Positions 48,270 through 58,824 of a DNA stretch of 64,000 nucleotides are shown here, in pieces. Origin of the DNA: Herbidospora solisilvae (GTDB lineage Bacteria > Actinomycetota > Actinomycetes > Streptosporangiales > Streptosporangiaceae). The first letter of the stretch is position 1. Each line of letters starts with the position of its first letter. The notes beneath the pieces are model-generated. The model did not search any database and was not told the origin of the DNA. It saw only the letters and a program-made list of their open reading frames with translations. A program made the translations under genes and the position numbers. The stretch lies in contig NZ_WXEW01000003.1 of NCBI RefSeq assembly GCF_009901565.1, positions 373,312 to 437,311 of the forward strand, read 5' to 3'.

Positions 48270-49541
48270 CTAGGCAAAAGGGGAAATCTCGCGTTCCACA
48301 TCGGCGCCGAGGGCCCGGAGCCGCTGCGCGATGTCGGCGTGGCCCCGGTCGATGCGGTAGCCCGACTCGATCACCGTCTCGCCCTCGGCCGCCAGCCCCG
48401 CCAGCACGAGCGCGATGCCCGAGCGCAGATCGTGCGCCTCGACGGTCGTGCCCCGCAGCGGGGTGGGCCCGTGGACGACCGCCCGGTTGCCGTCCACCTC
48501 GACCCGCGCGCCCATCTTGTTGAGCTCCCGGGCCAGCGCGAACCGGCCGTCGAAGATGCGCTCGTGGATGTAGCTCGGCCCGTGGGCGAGTGCCGCCATC
48601 GCCATCAGCTGCGGCTGGAGGTCGGTCGCGAAGCCCGGGTAGGTGTCGGTGATCACGTTGATCGGCCGCAGCTGCCCGTCGCGGCGGGCCTGCACGACGG
48701 CGCCCTCCTGGAAGAACTCCACGCCCATCTGCTCCAGCTTCCACCGCACGACACCCAGGTGTTCGAGCGAGGTGCCGAGCAGGGTCACCTCGCCGCCGGT
48801 GATCGCGGCGGCCATCATGAACGCCCCGGCGTCGAGCCGGTCGGCCATGACGGTGTGCTCGACGGCCTTGAGCTCGCGTACACCCTCGACGGTGATGAAC
48901 CCCGTCCCCTCACCGCTGATGTTCGCGCCCATCTTGCGCAGCATCTCGATGACGTCGAGGACCTCGGGCTCCAGCGCCGCGTTCTCGATGACCGTCGTGC
49001 CCTGGGCCAGCGCGGCGGCCATGATGAGGTTCTCGGTGCCCGTGTGGGAGGGCCGGTCGAGGTAGAGCGTGGCCCCGGTCAGCCCGGCGGCCTTGATGTG
49101 GATCGTGCTCTCCTGCTCGTCGACCAGGGCGCCGAGCCGCTTGTAGCCGTTGTAGTGGAAGTCGAGGTTGCGGGCGCCCAAGTTGCATCCGCCGACCCCC
49201 TCGACGATGACCTCGCCGACCCGGTGCAGCAGCGCCGGCACGAACAGGATCACGCCTCGGAAGCGCGAGGCGATCTCCTCGGGCAGCACGGGCGTGTTCA
49301 CACCCGACGCGTCGATGACCAGCGTGCGCTCCGCCTCGTGGAACTGCACCCGGGCCCCGACGGCCTCGGCGAGCTCGATCGCCCGGCGCACGTCCTCGAT
49401 CAGCGGGACGTTACGGAGGACCGTCCGGCCTTCCGCCGCCAGCAGGGCCGCCCCGATCATGGGCAGCACGGCGTTCTTCGCGCCTTGAACGAACGCGGTT
49501 CCACGCAGCGCATTGCCACCGCGCACGCGGTAACGAACCAT
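48270..49541 (-). CDS. MurA-like UDP-N-acetylglucosamine 1-carboxyvinyltransferase
   Basis: A 423-residue EPSP-synthase-fold enzyme. ATG 49541 is chosen because GAGGAG lies 8 nt upstream. The N-terminal GAKNAVLPMIGAALLA contains the substrate-contact Lys-Asn. The mobile loop has Cys119 in GGCNLGARN, matching the PEP-binding Cys115 of E. coli. DTYPGFATDLQPQLMAMA and IFDGRFALARELNKMGA follow. MurA makes UDP-GlcNAc-enolpyruvate for peptidoglycan. FDGRF and ARN differ from the commonest MurA forms, so this may be the second copy that several actinobacteria carry rather than the main cell-wall enzyme. Confidence 0.9.
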   Translation of the reverse strand: MVRYRVRGGNALRGTAFVQGAKNAVLPMIGAALLAAEGRTVLRNVPLIEDVRRAIELAEAVGARVQFHEAERTLVIDASGVNTPVLPEEIASRFRGVILFVPALLHRVGEVIVEGVGGCNLGARNLDFHYNGYKRLGALVDEQESTIHIKAAGLTGATLYLDRPSHTGTENLIMAAALAQGTTVIENAALEPEVLDVIEMLRKMGANISGEGTGFITVEGVRELKAVEHTVMADRLDAGAFMMAAAITGGEVTLLGTSLEHLGVVRWKLEQMGVEFFQEGAVVQARRDGQLRPINVITDTYPGFATDLQPQLMAMAALAHGPSYIHERIFDGRFALARELNKMGARVEVDGNRAVVHGPTPLRGTTVEAHDLRSGIALVLAGLAAEGETVIESGYRIDRGHADIAQRLRALGADVEREISPFA

Positions 49542-50022
49542 GAAGAAAACTCCTCGGTTGGGGGTGGGGAGGATGGTGCGGCAGGTGCGGTAGCCGGGTA
49601 TCGGCCCACAGTAGCCGCTAGCCGGGGTCATTCGCGGCGAAACCACCCTCGCAAAGTCCGGCCCGTAAGGCTGTTAAAGGCCGTCGCTTACGGGCCCGGT
49701 GTTCTGGCCGGGAATGCGAAGTTCGCCGGATTCAGCGCAAGGAACACGAACGACTGATCGAACGCCCGAAACGCTTCGAAATCAGCCCCAAAACCAACAT
49801 CCGCCCAGGCAGGGGACAGCTTCCCCCACTTCCCGCACAGCGATTTTCGGTCTCCTGTACGCGACCACGGCCCGAAATCCGACACACCGCCACCACCGGC
49901 CGAGTAGCGCCGTCGGCGACGTACCGACAGCGCGCCTTACCGGAATACCGCTCTTTCACTTGTCCTATTTTGTCAGGACGCAGCGGCCGGATCAGGGAAA
50001 ACAGTGACCTCTGTGGTTCGTC
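49542..50022. other. Gap upstream of murA with one long-looped hairpin
   Basis: No convincing gene is present in these 481 bp; the short reverse-strand frames lack codon bias. GGCCCGTAAG (49660-49669) and CTTACGGGCC (49687-49696) are perfect 10-bp arms around 17 nt, about 120 bp upstream of the murA start. They could be an operator or an RNA structure in the leader. The remainder, partly AT-rich near 49950-50020, shows nothing I can interpret. Confidence 0.45.
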
Positions 50023-50379
50023 TCACCTATCAGTGTCCTTGGGGTGTCTGGGGCTGGCCTGAACGATCCACACGGTGCGTGAGTCGTCATCAATCACATA
50101 CCGGACCCGACCGCCGCTGGTAACTTCGTACTTCCACTGTTCGAGATCGCGGCCCTTGTGGCGAAGACTGCGAAGAGCCCCGCTGAGGCGATGTCGTCGC
50201 TCGGGTTCGGTCATGGAACGCGGGTCGGTTCGCAACGCCTCCAGGCATCGCCGGGTGTTCGCCAGAGTGTGGCGACAGAGCTCGTCCCAGCCCTTCACCA
50301 CATCGTTGCCACCGAATCGGACATCCCACTCCGAAGCGGGTGGGGGGACCGTGACGCGGTCGCCGCGCTTCGGGCTCAC
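50023..50379 (-). CDS. RelE-like toxin of a type II toxin-antitoxin pair
   Basis: A 118-residue protein. GTG at 50379 overlaps the antitoxin stop as GTGA, and earlier in-frame starts lie inside the antitoxin gene. It begins SPKRGDRVTVPPPASEWDVRFG. Its C-terminal part, LEQWKYEVTSGGRVRYVIDDDSRTVWIV, matches RelE/ParE-type toxins, which cleave ribosome-bound mRNA or inhibit gyrase. Conserved basic residues (R in GGRVRYV, H and K in RHPKDTDR) may be catalytic. The antitoxin-first order and overlap are typical. Confidence 0.8.
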   Translation of the reverse strand: MSPKRGDRVTVPPPASEWDVRFGGNDVVKGWDELCRHTLANTRRCLEALRTDPRSMTEPERRHRLSGALRSLRHKGRDLEQWKYEVTSGGRVRYVIDDDSRTVWIVQASPRHPKDTDR

Positions 50380-50846
50380 TCGGGCACCTCGCCCGGGCCG
50401 TAGTCGCTGATGGTCATCTGCAGGGCTGCTTTGTACTCGGCAGGGTCGGCCTTGATGCGGGCGGTTCCGCGCCAACCTGCGATGACCGCTGCCGCGCTGG
50501 TGTCGTTGTCGAGTTCGGCGGCGTCCGACAGGGCTTCGACCAGCTCCAGAGTGAACGAGCGGAGTTCCTCGGAGTCGAGGTGGCGGACCCAGGGGAAGAC
50601 CTCGGTCATCGCGATGACCAGGGTACGGGCCGTGGGGTCGTGGCGGATCAACGCGAGGAACAGGCGTGAGGCCGTCACCAGGGTCTGGTCGCGGCGGTCT
50701 TCGACGTCGGCCGCGGTGAGGTAGAAGTCGGTCGCGTCGCGGTGGGTCACCCGCACCCGCCCGAGCCGGGCCGCGCGCTCGGCGACGGCCCGGGGGTTTC
50801 GCGACAGCTCGGAGAAGGTGACCGCTTCTGCGGGAATGGCGCTCAT
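50376..50846 (-). CDS. Phd/YefM-like antitoxin
   Basis: A 156-residue protein, longer than most Phd antitoxins (70-90). The N-terminal half has VTFSELSRNPRAVAERAARLGRVRVTHRDATDFYLT, the prevent-host-death fold that binds DNA as a dimer. The C-terminal half (RLFLALIRHDPTARTLVIAM onward) is helical and should wrap the toxin. It begins 14 bp from a strong inverted repeat that is the probable autoregulatory operator. The pair lies between purD and the murA region. Confidence 0.8.
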   Translation of the reverse strand: MSAIPAEAVTFSELSRNPRAVAERAARLGRVRVTHRDATDFYLTAADVEDRRDQTLVTASRLFLALIRHDPTARTLVIAMTEVFPWVRHLDSEELRSFTLELVEALSDAAELDNDTSAAAVIAGWRGTARIKADPAEYKAALQMTISDYGPGEVPE

Positions 50847-50859
50847 GGCGCCACCCTAG

Positions 50860-50877
50860 TTCAGAACGTGTTCTGAA
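50860..50877. promoter_or_regulatory. Toxin-antitoxin operator
   Basis: TTCAGAAC (50860-50867) and GTTCTGAA (50870-50877) are perfect arms around GT. A second palindrome, CTGAATTCAG (50873-50882), overlaps it. The site is 14 bp upstream of the antitoxin start, where Phd-type antitoxins bind to repress their own operon. Confidence 0.65.
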
Positions 50878-50883
50878 TTCAGG

Positions 50884-52101
50884 TCAACGGCCTGCGGCGA
50901 TGTCGGTTCGGTGGAAGGAGCCGCGCATCTGGATGCGCCCCACGAGTTCGTAGGCCCGCTCCCGCGCCTCAGCCACCGTCTCGCCCGTGCCCACCACGTT
51001 CAGCACGCGCCCGCCGTTGGAGACGACCCGCCCGTCCTTCAGGGCGGTCCCGGCGTGGAGCACGTAAGCGCCCTCGACCTCTTCCGACAGGCCCTCGATG
51101 GGGTCGCCCTTCACCGGGGTGCCGGGGTAGTTCTCGGCCGCGATCACCACGGTCACGGCCGCGCCGGGGCGGGAGACCACGGCGGGCTGGGCGGCGAGTT
51201 CGCCGGTCGCGCAGGCGAGCAGCAGGTCGGCGAGGGGGGTCTCCAGGCGGTCGAGCACGACCTGGGTCTCGGGGTCGCCGAAGCGCGCGTTGAACTCGAT
51301 GACCTTGGGGCCCTTGCTCGTCAGGGCCAGGCCGGCGTAGAGGACGCCGGTGTAGGGCGTGCCGCGGCGGGCCAGCTCGTTGACGGTCGGGGTGACGACG
51401 GTCGTCATGATCTCGTCGACCAGGCCCTCGGGGGCCCACGTCAGGGGGGTGTAGGCGCCCATGCCGCCCGTGTTGGGGCCCTCGTCGCCGTCGTGGGCGC
51501 GCTTGAAGTCCTGTGCGGGCTGCAGGGCGACGGCCGTCTTGCCGTCGCACAGGGCGAACAGCGAGACCTCGGGGCCGTCGAGGTATTCCTCGATCACCAC
51601 GCGCTCGCAGGCCGCGGCGTGGGCCAGCGCGGCGGAGCGGTCGGTCGTGACGACGACGCCCTTGCCGGCGGCCAGGCCGTCGTCCTTGACCACGTAGGGC
51701 GGGCCGAAGGTGTCGAGGGCGTCGAGGGCCTCTTCGGGGGTCGTACAGGAGAAGGCACGGGCGGTCGGGACGCCGGCCGCCTCCATCACCGACTTGGCGA
51801 AGCTCTTGGAGCCCTCGATCGCGGCGGGTTCGCGCGACGGGCCGAAGCACGGCACGCCGACCGCGCGGACGGCGTCGGCCACCCCGGCGACCAGCGGGGC
51901 CTCGGGGCCGATGACCACGAGGTCGACCGCGAGGTCGAGCGCCAGCGCCGCGACGGAGGAGCCGTCGAGGGGCGACACGTCGTGGAGCCGCGCCACCTCG
52001 GCGATGCCCGCGTTGCCGGGCGCGCAGTGCACCTCGGCGGGTCGGAGAGCACGGCAGATCGCGTGCTCACGGCCTCCTGAACCGATCACCAGAACTCGCA
52101 C
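50884..52101 (-). CDS. purD: Phosphoribosylamine-glycine ligase (GARS)
   Basis: A 405-residue ATP-grasp enzyme catalysing the second step of purine synthesis. It opens MRVLVIGSGGREHAICRAL (family signature GGREHA). The ATP-grasp core includes VKDDGLAAGKGV, VIEEYLDGPEVSLFALCDG and NTGGMGAYTP. The metal-binding region is VIEFNARFGDPETQ. The length is normal. The gene stands alone, divergent from corA, and ends next to the toxin-antitoxin operator. purA lies 2.4 kb beyond on the same strand but in a separate unit. Confidence 0.97.
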   Translation of the reverse strand: MRVLVIGSGGREHAICRALRPAEVHCAPGNAGIAEVARLHDVSPLDGSSVAALALDLAVDLVVIGPEAPLVAGVADAVRAVGVPCFGPSREPAAIEGSKSFAKSVMEAAGVPTARAFSCTTPEEALDALDTFGPPYVVKDDGLAAGKGVVVTTDRSAALAHAAACERVVIEEYLDGPEVSLFALCDGKTAVALQPAQDFKRAHDGDEGPNTGGMGAYTPLTWAPEGLVDEIMTTVVTPTVNELARRGTPYTGVLYAGLALTSKGPKVIEFNARFGDPETQVVLDRLETPLADLLLACATGELAAQPAVVSRPGAAVTVVIAAENYPGTPVKGDPIEGLSEEVEGAYVLHAGTALKDGRVVSNGGRVLNVVGTGETVAEARERAYELVGRIQMRGSFHRTDIAAGR

Positions 52102-52200
52102 CCACGCATTCTCTCAGGCCCGGCGACCACGGTTATCCTGGGACCCTGTGATATTTTGGGTTGGCTTTGCGGTGTCAAGTGGCGATTGGAGGTGGTACGG

Positions 52201-52305
52201 GTGTCTTCTGGCGATCCCGTCAGTACGTGCACGCGCGCGTCTGACGTGCGCGACATCCCTCTCCATTTCCAGATGCACGCCGCCCGCATGCCCGCGCCCG
52301 TGTAA
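52201..52305 (+). CDS. Short upstream reading frame before corA
   Basis: A 34-codon frame from GTG 52201 to TAA 52303-52305. A consensus GGAGG (52188-52192) lies 8 nt before it. About four-fifths of its codons end in G or C, as real genes in this window do. The peptide starts MSSGDPVSTCTRASDVRDIP and has no membrane segment. It ends 57 nt before the corA start. A regulatory leader peptide for the transporter is a reasonable guess, since leader peptides are known for other magnesium transporter genes. It may instead be an independent small protein. Confidence 0.5.
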   Translation: MSSGDPVSTCTRASDVRDIPLHFQMHAARMPAPV

Positions 52306-52361
52306 GGGGTGACTCCGCTGTTCGCGTGGAGCATGTGAGCTCGGCCTTTGAAGGGACCGAC

Positions 52362-53465
52362 ATGCGCTCCGCCACGCTCTTCCCCCGTCGTTACACCCGT
52401 GCCGCCACCGTGGTCTCGCCGGTGCGCGAGCACAAGAAGTTTCCCTGCGTCCCGTCGAGCGAGTCGCTCATCACCTTCGGCGCCTACATCGGCGGCCGGA
52501 AGGTGGCCGCCGACGGAATAGCGCAGGCCGTCCAGCTGGTCCGGCAGCACAACGAGGACGCCGCCAAGCCCGACGCCTACGTCTGGGTCGGGCTCTTCGA
52601 GCCGGAGGCCCCCGAGGTCGAGTGGCTGGCCGAGACGTTCGGGCTGCACCCCCTCGCCGTCGAAGACGCGGTCAAGGCCCACCAGCGGCCCAAGGTGGAA
52701 CGTTACGGCGACTCCCTTTTCGTGGTGCTGAAGACGGTCGCGTTCCTCGACCACGAGGTGCTGACCGAGTCGGCCCAGATCATCGCCACCGGCGAGATCA
52801 TGGTGTTCGTCGGCCCCGACTTCGTCGTCACGGTGCGCCACGGCGCCCACAGCCCGCTCAGCGACGTGCGCGAGAAGCTCGAAGACAAGCCCAAGCTGCT
52901 CAACCGGGGACCGACCGGCGTCCTCCACGCCATCGCCGACCACGTCGTCGACAAGTACCTCTACGTCGCCGACCAGATGCAGGCCGAGCTCGAAGAGGTC
53001 GAGGCCGCGGTGTTCGCCGAGGTCAGCTCGCGCGACATCAACCGGATCTACCACCTCAAGCGGGAGATGCTGGAGCTCAAGCGCGCCGTCGCGCCGCTCT
53101 CCACCCCGTTCTCGCAGCTCCCGCAGCGCCGCAGCATCCCCTCCGACATGCGCGAGTACTTCCGCGACGTCTCCGACCACCTGTCGCGCGTGTGCGAGCA
53201 GGTCCAGTCGAGCAACGAGCTCTCCGACTCGATTCTTCAGGCCGCGCTGGCCCGCACCAACGCCCTGGCCAACGAGGACATGCGCAAGATCTCGTCGTGG
53301 GTGGCGATCCTGGCCGTCCCGACCATGATCGCGGGCATCTACGGCATGAACTTCGAGCACATGCCGGCGCTCGACGCGGTGTGGGGCTATCCGGTGGTCG
53401 TCGGCGTGATGGTCGTCGCCTGCGCCCTGCTCCACCGGGCGTTCCGGCGCAACGGCTGGTTGTGA
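52362..53465 (+). CDS. corA: CorA-family magnesium/cobalt transporter
   Basis: A 367-residue protein. ATG 52362 is chosen because AAGGGA lies 5 nt upstream; a GTG at 52326 has no ribosome binding site. The long cytoplasmic N-terminal domain (YVWVGLFEPEAPEVEWLAE, FGLHPLAVEDAVKAHQRPKVERYGD) is typical of CorA. The stalk helix precedes two C-terminal membrane helices, with the selectivity motif Gly-Met-Asn at 328-330 in YGMNFEHMP. Members form pentamers that import Mg2+, and sometimes Co2+ or Zn2+. A short upstream reading frame precedes it. Confidence 0.94.
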   Translation: MRSATLFPRRYTRAATVVSPVREHKKFPCVPSSESLITFGAYIGGRKVAADGIAQAVQLVRQHNEDAAKPDAYVWVGLFEPEAPEVEWLAETFGLHPLAVEDAVKAHQRPKVERYGDSLFVVLKTVAFLDHEVLTESAQIIATGEIMVFVGPDFVVTVRHGAHSPLSDVREKLEDKPKLLNRGPTGVLHAIADHVVDKYLYVADQMQAELEEVEAAVFAEVSSRDINRIYHLKREMLELKRAVAPLSTPFSQLPQRRSIPSDMREYFRDVSDHLSRVCEQVQSSNELSDSILQAALARTNALANEDMRKISSWVAILAVPTMIAGIYGMNFEHMPALDAVWGYPVVVGVMVVACALLHRAFRRNGWL

Positions 53466-53486
53466 AGTACGGCCGCTGAGACGTTT

Positions 53487-53513
53487 CCCGCCGCGCCTTC
53501 GAGACGCGGCGGG
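53487..53513. terminator. Bidirectional hairpin terminator
   Basis: CCCGCCGCG (53487-53495) pairs perfectly with CGCGGCGGG (53505-53513) over 9 nt. It lies between the convergent corA and glycerophosphodiesterase genes, 22 bp and 7 bp from their stop codons. Confidence 0.75.
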
Positions 53514-53519
53514 CGAATT

Positions 53520-54419
53520 TCAGACCGCCGCGACCGCTTTCACCGAACGCGGCAGCGGGATGCCGCGAGTGGCCCACAACTCGCGCATGCGGTCGGGGTA
53601 GTCGGTCACGATCGCGGCCACGCCCAGGTCGAGCAGTTCGGCCGCCTCGGCGACGTCGTTGACCGTCCAGACCACCACGGGCAGCCCGCGCCGGGCCGCG
53701 CCCGTCATCAGCTGCTTGTCGACGAGCACCCGGTCGGGCGACAACACGGTCGCCCCGGCGGCCTCGGCCGCGCCCGCGATGTCGACCTCGAAGTCGCGGA
53801 TGTCGAAGCCGGCCATCCACACCGGATCGATGGTCGCCGCCTCGACCAGCGCGTATCTGTTCGGTACGGCGTCACGTGCCGCCGCCAGGATGCGCCAGTC
53901 GAAGCTCAGGATGGCCGAGTTGTCGAGCCGCCGGTGCCGCGCCAGTTCGTCCAAGACCAGACCGGTGAAGACCTTCGGGTCGGCCGACAGGTCGGGCCGG
54001 GTGGGGTCTGACTTGAGCTCGACGTTCAGCCGCACGTGGTCGGCGCCGTAGGCGCTGACGAGCCCGAGCACCGCGCCCAGCGTTGGCATGCGGGTGTCGG
54101 GACGGCCGACCTGGGTGCGCACGAACGGGTCGTTCTCGCGCACGGGCCGGCGCACCCCGACGTCGAGGGTGCGGAGCTGCACCAGGGTGAGCTGGTTGAT
54201 TGGCCGGCCGACCAGTTGCTCCGTGCCGGTGTCGCGGCTCGTCACCGCGGAGACGGTCAGGTCGTGACTCAGGACCAACTGGTGGTCGGCGGTCAGCACG
54301 ACGTCGAACTCGATGGCGTCGACGCCGATCTCCAGCGCGTAGGCGAGACCGGGCAGGGTGTTCTCGGGCCGCAGGCCGCGGGCGCCCCGGTGCCCGTGCA
54401 ACTCAACAGGTCGGTGCAC
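53520..54419 (-). CDS. Glycerophosphodiester phosphodiesterase
   Basis: A 299-residue GDPD-family enzyme. GTG 54419 is chosen; sequence upstream overlaps the purA terminator and lacks homology. The catalytic motif is GHRGARGLRPENT near the N-terminus, followed by EFDVVLTADHQLVLSHD with the metal-binding Glu and Asp and the second catalytic His. VELKSDP is the third conserved site. It hydrolyses glycerophosphodiesters to glycerol 3-phosphate and an alcohol. There is no signal peptide, so it is probably cytoplasmic. The mRNA may be leaderless (TAGGGT 8 nt upstream). Confidence 0.9.
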   Translation of the reverse strand: MHRPVELHGHRGARGLRPENTLPGLAYALEIGVDAIEFDVVLTADHQLVLSHDLTVSAVTSRDTGTEQLVGRPINQLTLVQLRTLDVGVRRPVRENDPFVRTQVGRPDTRMPTLGAVLGLVSAYGADHVRLNVELKSDPTRPDLSADPKVFTGLVLDELARHRRLDNSAILSFDWRILAAARDAVPNRYALVEAATIDPVWMAGFDIRDFEVDIAGAAEAAGATVLSPDRVLVDKQLMTGAARRGLPVVVWTVNDVAEAAELLDLGVAAIVTDYPDRMRELWATRGIPLPRSVKAVAAV

Positions 54420-54436
54420 AACCGCGAACCCTACAA

Positions 54437-54481
54437 GGCACGCCGACCGGTCCCCTGTATTGGGGCTCCGATCGGCGTGCC
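54437..54481. terminator. Hairpin between purA and the glycerophosphodiesterase gene
   Basis: GGCACGCCGA (54437-54446) pairs perfectly with TCGGCGTGCC (54472-54481), and CCCC/GGGG can pair within the loop. It follows the purA stop by 5 bp on the reverse strand and probably ends that transcript. Confidence 0.65.
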
Positions 54482-54486
54482 CTATT

Positions 54487-55836
<1,350 letters not shown>

Positions 55837-55869
55837 CTACCTGAGCTGCCGGAAAAAGGGGATCTCCGG

Positions 55870-56286
55870 TCAGTTCGACAGCGCGTCGGCCGCCTCCGGG
55901 GAGGAGTCACGCAGGAACTGCTGGCAACGTTCGGCCTCGTCCTTCTCACCGATCGCGTTGGCCGCGCGGGCCAGCGCGTTGAGGCAACGCAGGAACCCAC
56001 GGTTCGGCTCGTGGTCCCACGGGATCGGCCCGTGGCCCTTCCACCCGGCGCGGCGCAACTGGTCGAGTCCCCGGTGGTAGCCGGTGCGGGCGAAGGCGTA
56101 GGAGGTGATGGCGTGCCCCGCCGCGAAGTAGTCGTCGGCCAGGGTGGCCCACGCGGCGGAGTAGGTGGGGAACCGGGCCGCGACGTCGGCCGCCTTGATC
56201 CCGCTCTCCATCATCTTGCGCGCCTCGGCGTTGTCGGGAAGCTGCGTGGGGGGTGGGCCGGCCAGCAGGTTCTCGTGCGTTTCCAC
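55870..56286 (-). CDS. DUF3151 family protein
   Basis: A 138-residue cytoplasmic protein starting at GTG. It shows the actinobacterial DUF3151 pattern: LLAGPPPTQLP near the start, SGIKAADVAARFPTYSAAWATLAD, then AYAFARTGYHRGLDQLRRAGWKGHGPIPW and GFLRCLNALARAANAIGE. The helical repeats recall a TPR fold. The function is unknown although the family is widespread in actinobacteria and often lies near fba and purA, as here. Confidence 0.88.
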   Translation of the reverse strand: METHENLLAGPPPTQLPDNAEARKMMESGIKAADVAARFPTYSAAWATLADDYFAAGHAITSYAFARTGYHRGLDQLRRAGWKGHGPIPWDHEPNRGFLRCLNALARAANAIGEKDEAERCQQFLRDSSPEAADALSN

Positions 56287-56430
56287 AGCGGCTCCCGTTC
56301 TCGTGATCGGTCTTTGAACACTGTCTTACCTGTAGCGGCAAACCGTAATCATTTACTCCTGCAGATGCCAAAGGCCCGAATCTCCGTCGATCCGGGCCTC
56401 CACGCATGCGGCCTGTCTGAGGCGGATTCC

Positions 56431-56468
56431 GAGCGCGGGTCGCAGCCGCCTTCGGCCGTCCGCGCCTC
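56431..56468 (-). terminator. Possible hairpin terminator after fba
   Basis: GAGCGCGG (56431-56438) can pair with CCGCGCCTC (56460-56468) with one bulged base, and the intervening sequence has more GC pairing. It starts 3 bp beyond the fba stop on the reverse strand. No U tract follows. Confidence 0.4.
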
Positions 56469-56470
56469 GC

Positions 56471-57493
<1,023 letters not shown>

Positions 57494-57613
57494 CGAAAGT
57501 CAGCTCCAATGAGTGAGGATTGGTCTGGACCAGTATTCCGAAGCGTGCCCGGATGTGTGAAGCGCCCCGGCTTGCCGCCGGTCTTCATCATGCCGGGGTA
57601 CGCTGCTCTCGCG

Positions 57614-58312
57614 ATGGACGTCACGAATCTTCTCAGCGCCGAGTGGTGGATCGTCACCTTCGGGCTCATCGGCATTCTCACCATCATCTTCGCCGAGACC
57701 GGTCTGCTGATCGGCTTCTTCCTGCCCGGCGACTCGCTGCTGGTGGTCGCCGGCATGGGCGCGTCGGCGAAGGTGGCCTCGGCGGTCGGCCTCGACACGC
57801 CGTTCCCGTTGCCGGTGCTGCTGGTCGGCGCACCGGTCTGCGCCATCGCGGGCGCCCAACTCGGACACTACATCGGCGCGAAGGCGGGCCCGCGCCTGTT
57901 CGCCCGGCCCGACTCGCGCCTGTTCAAGCAGGAGTACGTCGAGAAGGCGCAGTACTACTTCGAGAAGTTCGGCCCCGAGAAGGCCGTCGTGCTCGCGCGG
58001 TTCATCCCGATCGTCCGGACCTTCCTGAACCCGGTCGCCGGCATGCTGGGCATGCGGCCGCGCCGTTTCCTGGTCTGGAACATCGTCGGCGGCGTCCTGT
58101 GGACCGACGGCCTGCTGCTGTTCGGCTACTTCATCGGCGACCTGGTGCCCAACGTCGACCGCTACATCCTGCCCGGCGCCGCGGTGATCATCATCCTCTC
58201 GGTGATCCCGATCATCCGCGAGGTCATGAAGAACCGGAAGGCCGCGGCGGGTGGCTCTCCGTCGGCCCCGGTGACCGAGCCCAAGGGCAAGCACCACCGC
58301 GAGACGGCCTGA
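57614..58312 (+). CDS. DedA family membrane protein
   Basis: A 232-residue protein with five or six hydrophobic segments. The family pattern is clear: FAETGLLIGFFLPGDSLLVVAG near the start, GAQLGHYIGAKAGPRLF, then YFEKFGPEKAVVLARFIPIVRTFLNPVAGMLGM with the conserved Arg residues and WNIVGGVLW. DedA proteins are now viewed as phospholipid scramblase or flippase relatives (undecaprenyl-phosphate recycling in some). ATG 57614 is chosen; a TACGCT box lies 9 nt upstream. The C-terminal 25 residues are hydrophilic. Confidence 0.92.
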   Translation: MDVTNLLSAEWWIVTFGLIGILTIIFAETGLLIGFFLPGDSLLVVAGMGASAKVASAVGLDTPFPLPVLLVGAPVCAIAGAQLGHYIGAKAGPRLFARPDSRLFKQEYVEKAQYYFEKFGPEKAVVLARFIPIVRTFLNPVAGMLGMRPRRFLVWNIVGGVLWTDGLLLFGYFIGDLVPNVDRYILPGAAVIIILSVIPIIREVMKNRKAAAGGSPSAPVTEPKGKHHRETA

Positions 58313-58389
58313 CCTGTCGGCGATAGCCGATCGTAATAATCTTACTTTTTGGGACAGCTCGCTCTTTCCAACCGGTTACCGTCAGAAGA

Positions 58390-58824
58390 GTGGGACGACA
58401 CAGGTCCGATCCGTTGGGGATCGCCCGGATCGTACTCATCGTGCTCGCGGTAGGTGCCCTGCTGTCGCTGATCGTGGTGGGTGTCGTAGGGCTGCTCACC
58501 GCCACCGACCCCGTCGACGCCCCCGACACGCCGGTGCCCCCCGCGGCCTCCGCCCAGGCCGCCCGGACCGCCCCCGCGACGCTCCAGATCGTCTGCCAGG
58601 CCGACCACTGCCCCGTCTTCGTCCGGATCCCCGGCGGCGACGTGCTGATCAACGGGCAGCTCTCCAAGGGAGAGCAGGTCGCCTACTTCGACGGCAAACT
58701 CGACGTCGTCCTCGACGACGCCTCACTCGTGAAGATCTGGGAGAACGGGAAGCCGCGCCCCCCGGTCGAGTCCGGGGAACGCGTCGCCTTCACCGTCACC
58801 CGAGGCCAAGGTCAGCCAAGCTGA
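58390..58824 (+). CDS. Single-pass membrane protein with RodZ C-terminal-like (DUF4115) domain
   Basis: A 144-residue protein starting at GTG, with TACCGT (58377-58382) 7 nt upstream and so probably leaderless. It has a short basic cytoplasmic start, one helix at about residues 12-36, a Pro/Ala linker, and an extracytoplasmic domain from about 62. The pattern LQIVCQADHCPVFVRIPGGDVLINGQLSKGEQVAYFDG recalls DUF4115 of RodZ. The paired cysteines (about 68 and 73) may be disulphide-bonded. There is no HTH domain, so it is not a full RodZ. Its end overlaps pyrE by 29 bp on the other strand. Confidence 0.65.
   Translation: MGRHRSDPLGIARIVLIVLAVGALLSLIVVGVVGLLTATDPVDAPDTPVPPAASAQAARTAPATLQIVCQADHCPVFVRIPGGDVLINGQLSKGEQVAYFDGKLDVVLDDASLVKIWENGKPRPPVESGERVAFTVTRGQGQPS

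Noticed and set aside
48191-49953. Repeated CCGGAATACCG at 48191 and 49940
   Set aside because: An 11-bp match is expected many times by chance in 64 kb of GC-rich DNA, and the contexts differ.
49688-49959. Reverse-strand short frames upstream of murA
   Set aside because: Composition is not gene-like and no ribosome binding site is present.
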